DNA of 64,000 bases, taken from Clavulina sp. PMI_390 (taxonomy: Eukaryota; Basidiomycota; Agaricomycetes; Cantharellales; Hydnaceae). The position numbers and the translations under genes were made by a program. Location: assembly GCA_015039315.1 (NCBI GenBank), contig WIDE01000006.1, positions 614,585 through 678,584 on the forward strand, given 5' to 3'. The first letter of the stretch is position 1. Each line of letters starts with the position of its first letter. The notes beneath the pieces were generated by a model. That model was not told the origin of the DNA. It did no database searches and worked only from the letters and a program-made list of their open reading frames with translations. This document shows, piece by piece, positions 62,178-64,000 of this stretch.

Positions 62178-63971
62178 TCAGTGGGAAAGCGAAACACGTA
62201 CTGGAGCACACCAGTGACGACCTGTTCCCCTCCACCCAGGACGAGACTCGTTGACCCATGGCTCCCAAGTACCATCATATCCTCGGTCCACAGGGGGCGT
62301 GTCATTTGGAGCTCGAATACGAATGCGGTGGAAATGACCTTCCCCTGACGTGTCGTCAAAAAAGGCATCGATGCGATCCTCTTCATCCTCGTAGCGGTAG
62401 CGATAGCGCCGTTGTGCGTCAAACGACATTCCCGTATCAGTAGTGAGACGGCCTTGCTCTAGGTACTTGTACTCGTACTGCGGCCCAGTATCTTGATTAG
62501 CCATATCGGCAACTACGCGGGTGAAAGATGCTTTGCCGGAAAAATTCCCTGACGGCAGGGTCGAAGAAGAGCTCTCTAGTCTCCTATAGATATCCCAATC
62601 ACCCTGCAGGGCGTTAAACACCGCCGCAGAAACCCATTTGCCATCCCGAGCCGCCACGAGCTCTGTCTCTATATCGCCTAGCATTTTCGAGGACACGTCG
62701 CTTGTGTTGAATTGGGCTGCAGTAACAATATCGACGTTTCGGCCAGGCCACGTATTGGGAGGATCTATGCTCAGCTCTTGAGACAGGTCCATCATGAGCC
62801 CAACGTAGTCTCCATGAGGGAACTGGAGAGGCGGGTTAGCGGATCGAATCCTTCGCTCCAACTCGATGCCTGATAGTTGCTCTTCTGTCGAGGGAGCAGG
62901 CTTTTTGCCGCCAAAGACTTGAGCAACCCATTTTGCCTGAAGCTCAATGACCCCCATGTACGGTCCGCGATAGACGCCAACAAACGCAGCGTCCTGAAGC
63001 CGAGGCGATGGGTGGAAAATGTTTTGATACAGAAGAGCAGGATGTCGAAGCTCCTCAGGGGTCAAAGACAAGTCTTCTAGGACATCGGCGCCAAAGAATG
63101 GCATGGAACTACTGAATCCGGTAGACATGATGACTACATCAACCAGACCAGGTAATACTGAGCCATCACCCAGGAGAAGATCCGAGCCACGAAAGCCTCT
63201 GAGCCGTCCTAGGACTGGGTGAATCGTTCCATGCCGCACGGAATTCAGATATGTGTCTGAGACGGTCACAAATGATGGTGAGTCGCTTGGGACGTGCAGG
63301 CTACTTGCTAATCTGTGTTGATCTCCACACACGGCGAGGAAGTGAGAGTTTTTAGAAGCGATAGCCTCCTCTGAGGGAAAGATATTTTCATGGTCCCCTT
63401 TGTGCTTAGAGCGCGTGAAGTTCACCATGTCTGCCGGCCCGAATGGGGAATCTCCACGGGTGGGATTGAAAGGTACGACACGAGGGAACGCCCAGAATGG
63501 ACGCGGGTGTACGTGGGATAGATGATGTGTCACTGGGGCAATCTCTGCAGCAAGTTCAACTGCGCTGAAGGAGTCTCCTATGATCGCAACGCGCTTGCCC
63601 TTGACTTCGTCCAGATCCCTGAAATCGGCACTGTGGATTATCCGACCTGGAAAGTCGCTCGCACCCTCAAGTTGTGGTATGCGAGGCTTCGAGAAGATTC
63701 CAGATGCAACGATGAGTTTGTCAAACTGTAGGTCGGTAGCCCCCGAAGGAGAATCTCCAGCGATCGAGATCGCCCATTTACCCGAAACGGTCCTCTCTGC
63801 CCTTGACACTGACGTCCCAAGTGAAATCGAAGACTGTGGAATATAGCGATTTGCATATTCTTGTATGTATTTGCCCATCTCTCTAGTAGTGGGGAAAGTT
63901 CTTCGCGCCGAGGTGTCAGTCCATTGGAGATCGCTGAAAGCACAAAGGTGTTTTGAAGCATTGGTTTGCAT
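62178..63971 (-). CDS. Flavin monooxygenase with C-terminal DUF6314-like domain (5' end off window)
   Basis: The frame runs from the right edge to the stop at 62178; the N-terminal FAD-binding GxGxxG is outside the window. Visible FMO features are the signature FPGRIIHSADF (F-x-G-x-x-x-H-S-x-x-F), the NADP-binding GDSFSAVELAAEI, and MSTGFSSSMPF. From about residue 430 of this fragment the sequence leaves the FMO pattern: LQGDWDIYRRLE, GNFSGKASFTRVV, YKYLEQGRLTTDTG and RRYRYRYEDEEDRIDAFFDD. This matches a DUF6314-like lipocalin-type fold (GxW..R, YxExGxL, AxRxYxY). The final 45 residues are poorly conserved, and a splice shift near 62300 is possible. FMOs oxidise N or S atoms or do Baeyer-Villiger reactions; the substrate is unknown. 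Confidence 0.8.
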   Translation of the reverse strand: MQTNASKHLCAFSDLQWTDTSARRTFPTTREMGKYIQEYANRYIPQSSISLGTSVSRAERTVSGKWAISIAGDSPSGATDLQFDKLIVASGIFSKPRIPQLEGASDFPGRIIHSADFRDLDEVKGKRVAIIGDSFSAVELAAEIAPVTHHLSHVHPRPFWAFPRVVPFNPTRGDSPFGPADMVNFTRSKHKGDHENIFPSEEAIASKNSHFLAVCGDQHRLASSLHVPSDSPSFVTVSDTYLNSVRHGTIHPVLGRLRGFRGSDLLLGDGSVLPGLVDVVIMSTGFSSSMPFFGADVLEDLSLTPEELRHPALLYQNIFHPSPRLQDAAFVGVYRGPYMGVIELQAKWVAQVFGGKKPAPSTEEQLSGIELERRIRSANPPLQFPHGDYVGLMMDLSQELSIDPPNTWPGRNVDIVTAAQFNTSDVSSKMLGDIETELVAARDGKWVSAAVFNALQGDWDIYRRLESSSSTLPSGNFSGKASFTRVVADMANQDTGPQYEYKYLEQGRLTTDTGMSFDAQRRYRYRYEDEEDRIDAFFDDTSGEGHFHRIRIRAPNDTPPVDRGYDGTWEPWVNESRPGWRGTGRHWCAPVRVSLSH

Positions 63972-64000
63972 CCATTGACGCGTGAGACTAGATTTCGGGG

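Overview
The window looks like chromosomal DNA of a filamentous basidiomycete, most likely an Agaricomycete. Nearly every gene is cut by many short introns (about 45-110 bp, GT...AG), genes are tightly packed on both strands, and the protein set is fungal: septin Cdc12/AspC type, KRE9/KNH1-like wall proteins, a Vsb1-type SulP transporter, Rap1, MCM5, DPH3. I could not fix the order; Cantharellales (Rhizoctonia-like) is only a guess. I saw no transposon, rRNA, CRISPR array or convincing tRNA. Exon joins were made by eye from splice consensus and family conservation, so internal boundaries are approximate.

Layout. 1-10 kb: three paralogous type II membrane O-fucosyltransferase-like genes (one minus and cut by the left edge, two plus in tandem) with a short-chain dehydrogenase of the 3-ketoacyl-CoA reductase type between the inverted copies. 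10-19 kb: a small single-pass membrane protein, a KNH1-like membrane sensor-like protein, a hypothetical gene and a degenerate KH-domain protein. 19-25 kb: a mitochondrial carrier-like protein, MTO1/GidA (mitochondrial tRNA wobble-uridine modification) and DPH3 (diphthamide), all on the minus strand. 25-31 kb: a second KNH1-like membrane protein, CFIm25/NUDT21 (3'-end processing) and a PTC7-type PP2C phosphatase. 32-44 kb: an RGG-PIN protein head-to-head with MCM5, then a Rap1-like telomere protein head-to-head with a RhoGEF. 44-53 kb: a SulP-STAS-cyclic-nucleotide-binding transporter, then the GINS subunit SLD5 head-to-head with the MCM-binding protein MCMBP. 53-64 kb: an ABCC full-length transporter with odd nucleotide-binding motifs, a Cdc12-type septin, and a flavin monooxygenase carrying a C-terminal DUF6314-like domain, cut by the right edge.

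Themes. Four chromosome-maintenance genes (MCM5, RAP1, SLD5, MCMBP) lie within 20 kb. Three of them sit in head-to-head pairs whose start codons are about 60 bp (RAP1/RhoGEF, SLD5/MCMBP) or 334 bp (MCM5/PIN) apart. All three intervals carry ACGCG or ACGCGT sequences that match the MluI cell-cycle box used by G1/S (MBF) transcription in fungi, which suggests shared cell-cycle control. I did not find an obviously new defence or mobile system. The most unusual items are this promoter arrangement, the fucosyltransferase expansion, the paired KNH1-like membrane proteins, the FMO-DUF6314 fusion and the ABCC transporter.
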